Source of the DNA: an uncultured Bacteroidota bacterium
GTDB taxonomy: Bacteria; Bacteroidota; Bacteroidia; AKYH767-A; 2013-40CM-41-45
Length of the DNA stretch: 64,000 nucleotides
Direction: 5' to 3'
NCBI GenBank assembly: GCA_937871435.1
Contig: CALMQM010000103.1
Span: 92,574 to 156,573 of the forward strand
Part shown: positions 62,184 to 64,000 of the stretch, piece after piece
Layout of the letters: each line of letters begins with the position of its first letter
Position numbering within the stretch: position 1 is the first letter of the stretch
The notes under the pieces: generated by a model
What the model was told of the DNA's origin: nothing
The model's database searches: none
The model's input: the letters and a program-made list of their open reading frames with translations, nothing else
Translations under genes and position numbers: made by a program

Positions 62184-62515
62184 ACAATGGGATCAATGCA
62201 AAGACGGTTTTACCCAAAGGGATTTGTACCGGAAAGGCTGAGTTTTGGAGTAAATTAACGAAAGGATTCGGATAATCCATGTTAAAGAAAAGTGAAAGAT
62301 GAAGACAGTCTGTTCAAAATGTTGTTCATCGGCTTTGTTATCCCGACTTCCCACATCTTCATTCTAATATTTCGAAAATTTACCCTTGCTAATTCATTCA
62401 GGGAAGATGTTTTTTTTCTCATCCTTCGTTTTAATTATGGATAAAGACAAAATCCAAAAAAAAAGATTTCTGAATTTAGATGTGTCGACATTTTTTCGCT
62501 CTATCTTTACCCTGC
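62184..62515. other. Divergent intergenic region, DUF5916 / ogt
   Basis: About 330 bases. No reading frame is supported; an in-frame stretch at 62480-62515 precedes the ogt start. A TATCTTTA box (62502-62509), one base off consensus, ends 7 bases before the ogt ATG. Nothing else stands out. Confidence 0.5.
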
Positions 62516-63013
62516 ATGACAACAAGCGCATTCATAGATTCACCTCTTGGATGGATAGAAATTCAATGTACCGAAGAAGCGATATGTATGGTCAGCTTTC
62601 GGAATGAAAGACCTATATCACACGAGCAGACCTCAGTTCCCGACATTTTGCAAAAATGCATAGGCGAGTTGAAAGATTTTTTTAATGGCAAACTGAGACA
62701 GTTCACTGTTCCAGTTATTCAACCGGGCACGGATTTTCAACAGAGGGTTTGGGCTGAATTGATGAAGATTCCCTATGGGGTAACTGTCAGTTATCTTGAG
62801 CTTTCCAAACGAATCGGTGATGTAAAAGCGATACGTGCAGTAGGAACAACGAATGGAAAAAACCAGGTAGCCATACTCGTGCCTTGTCATCGTGTAATCG
62901 GTAGCAATGGTACACTCACGGGTTATGCAGGAGGGTTGTGGAGAAAGCAGTGGTTACTGGAACATGAATTAAAAATCAAACACGGATATAGTGGTATTGT
63001 GTTCGTGGATTAA
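62516..63013 (+). CDS. ogt: Methylated-DNA--protein-cysteine S-methyltransferase
   Basis: Suicidal repair of O6-methylguanine by transfer to its own cysteine. 165 residues from the ATG at 62516 (MTTSAFIDSPLG). The acceptor Cys124 is in the LVPCHRVIGSNG motif, and DNA-binding helices precede it (KIPYGVTVSYLELSKRIGDVKAIRAVG). The C-terminal GYAGGLWRKQWLLEHE completes the family pattern. It has no fused Ada regulatory domain. It converges on a dnaE-family gene. Confidence 0.95.
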   Translation: MTTSAFIDSPLGWIEIQCTEEAICMVSFRNERPISHEQTSVPDILQKCIGELKDFFNGKLRQFTVPVIQPGTDFQQRVWAELMKIPYGVTVSYLELSKRIGDVKAIRAVGTTNGKNQVAILVPCHRVIGSNGTLTGYAGGLWRKQWLLEHELKIKHGYSGIVFVD

Positions 63014-63062
63014 TGAGTTTTTTTTCTTTTGATTCTCAAATTAATTATCTGAGTTTTTTTTC

Positions 63063-63087
63063 GCGCAAAGGCGCAAAGAGCGCAGAG
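63063..63087. repeat. Short GCGCAAAG repeats
   Basis: GCGCAAAG occurs twice in tandem, followed by AGCGCAGAG, between converging genes. CGCAAAG-type repeats of this look occur between genes in many bacterial genomes. Confidence 0.6.
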
Positions 63088-63104
63088 ATTTCAAAACAAT
63101 TTTT

Positions 63105-64000
63105 TCAGGACTGAATAATGTGACCTGTAGAAATCGATTTCAATGGCCGGTCATCGCGGCCCATGGTTTCGAGTTTTTCAAGACCGGTAACGGTGATGCT
63201 GCAGAAACCGAATTCCTCATCGACTTTTCCTTTGATGAGATATGTCCCGCGACCGCGGAAAGGGAATTGCTCCACCACTTTTGGGAAATGAGTGGTATCG
63301 AAAAAAAATCCGTTGAGGTCGAGAAAAGTACCAAACATCATCGTTTCACGTTTCACCGTACTGGTATATTTGATGGTAACGAGATAACCGACAATGCTAA
63401 TTATTTTACCTACATATTTCGGAAGGTCTGATGCGAGAAGGTCGCTCGCAATCGGATCGCGGAGCAATGCAAAAGGTGAACACAAAGGGAAGCCGAGTAT
63501 TTCGATTTCATCCATTGCATCATCAAAGGTTCCGTGGTGCAGTTCGGGTAATTGAAAATCTTTCACACCGACATCAAACAATTCCGGTTTAGCTTCCGAC
63601 TTTTTCTGAGCTCCCAGAAGGATATGAATATCCCAGAGCAGTTGTTTTTTTGTTCTGCCGGTAAACCGGAATGCTCCGATGCGAATAAGTATACGCAGTT
63701 GTTCTACTGCAATGCTTACACGTTTGGTAAAATTCATCAAATCGCTGAACTCGCCATTGCGTTGACGTTCCTCGAGGATTTGTTCTGCCACTTTTTTCTC
63801 CAGCTCACCAAGGTGAATAAAACCAAGATAGATATTGTCTCCGTAAATGGTTGTCAGGTATACGCTTTTATTTACGCAAGGAGCATGGACGACAGCTCCC
63901 GACATACGGGCTTCGTGTACATAAAATTCCGTCCGGTAAAAACCTCCGAAATTATTGATGACACCAACCATGAATTCTTTCGGGTAGTGGGCTTTCAGGT
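63105..64000 (-). CDS. DNA polymerase III alpha-subunit family protein, C-terminal part
   Basis: C-family replicative or translesion DNA polymerase. About 297 residues are visible; the frame stays open to the window edge (codons for LKAHYPKEF precede MVGVINNFGG). Visible parts are the end of the polymerase/HhH region (LGELEKKVAEQILEERQRNGEFSDLMNFTKRV, GAFRFTGRTKKQLL), then an OB-fold (YVGKIISIVGYLVTIKYTST, GTYLIKGKVDEEFGFCSITV). The C-terminus is short and lacks the tau-binding tail of DnaE1, so a DnaE2-like or second DnaE is possible. The catalytic aspartates are outside the window. Confidence 0.85.
   Translation of the reverse strand, partial: LKAHYPKEFMVGVINNFGGFYRTEFYVHEARMSGAVVHAPCVNKSVYLTTIYGDNIYLGFIHLGELEKKVAEQILEERQRNGEFSDLMNFTKRVSIAVEQLRILIRIGAFRFTGRTKKQLLWDIHILLGAQKKSEAKPELFDVGVKDFQLPELHHGTFDDAMDEIEILGFPLCSPFALLRDPIASDLLASDLPKYVGKIISIVGYLVTIKYTSTVKRETMMFGTFLDLNGFFFDTTHFPKVVEQFPFRGRGTYLIKGKVDEEFGFCSITVTGLEKLETMGRDDRPLKSISTGHIIQS

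Overview
The window reads as ordinary chromosome of a free-living, aerobic member of the Bacteroidota. Four things point there: five proteins end in type IX secretion (T9SS) type A sorting domains; gldB and gldC sit beside nadE; alternative complex III (ACIII) is encoded directly upstream of an A1-type cytochrome c oxidase; and TAnnTTTG promoter boxes recur in front of genes where no Shine-Dalgarno sequence is evident. The genus cannot be told from the sequence. No tRNA, rRNA, CRISPR array, transposase, integrase or prophage gene was seen.

Layout. 1-3169 (minus): start of the division/cell-wall cluster, mraZ-rsmH-ftsL-ftsI, with ftsI cut by the window edge and a three-repeat MraZ operator upstream. 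3546-4957 (plus): an alpha/beta hydrolase and the ribosome-assembly GTPase gene ysxC. 4981-8852: gldC and gldB (minus), diverging from an outer-membrane barrel gene and nadE. 9019-9642: a second small barrel. 9756-12693 (minus): korAB, 2-oxoacid:ferredoxin oxidoreductase. 12829-16843 (minus): hemA, a hemC-hemD fusion and hemB, the early tetrapyrrole pathway. 17102-18526: a helical protein of unknown function. 18753-20909: a T9SS cargo with dockerin-like and possibly cohesin-like parts. 21172-22155: an aldo/keto reductase.

22213-33408 (minus) is one respiratory operon, actABCDEF-coxB-coxA. It would move electrons from menaquinol through ACIII to the oxidase; the heme genes nearby make its cofactor precursor. 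Then come a cyclase-family hydrolase, a 1419-residue T9SS beta-helix protein, a VIT/CCC1-type metal transporter, a cysteine desulfurase, a small XRE regulator and another T9SS cargo. panC (43006-43869) diverges from an apparent operon of a degenerate glycogen-synthase N-domain protein, a DUF4270 lipoprotein and glmS. 48406-51966 holds a T9SS cargo and a secreted alpha/beta hydrolase without its catalytic serine. 52106-54661 (minus): Nfu-type and Mrp/ApbC iron-sulfur proteins, an alkyltransferase-like protein and trmB. The right end holds a T9SS cargo, a glycosyltransferase, a lipoprotein, a gamma-carbonic anhydrase, murI, a CBM9/DUF5916 barrel protein, ogt and the 3' part of a dnaE-family gene.

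Most of the window is housekeeping. The least explained material is the GT5-N-domain/DUF4270 pair between panC and glmS, the dockerin-bearing T9SS cargo, the serine-less secreted hydrolase, a terminator that overlaps the nadE promoter, and two seven-base tandem repeats. I did not find a defence system or anything that clearly amounts to a wholly new system.
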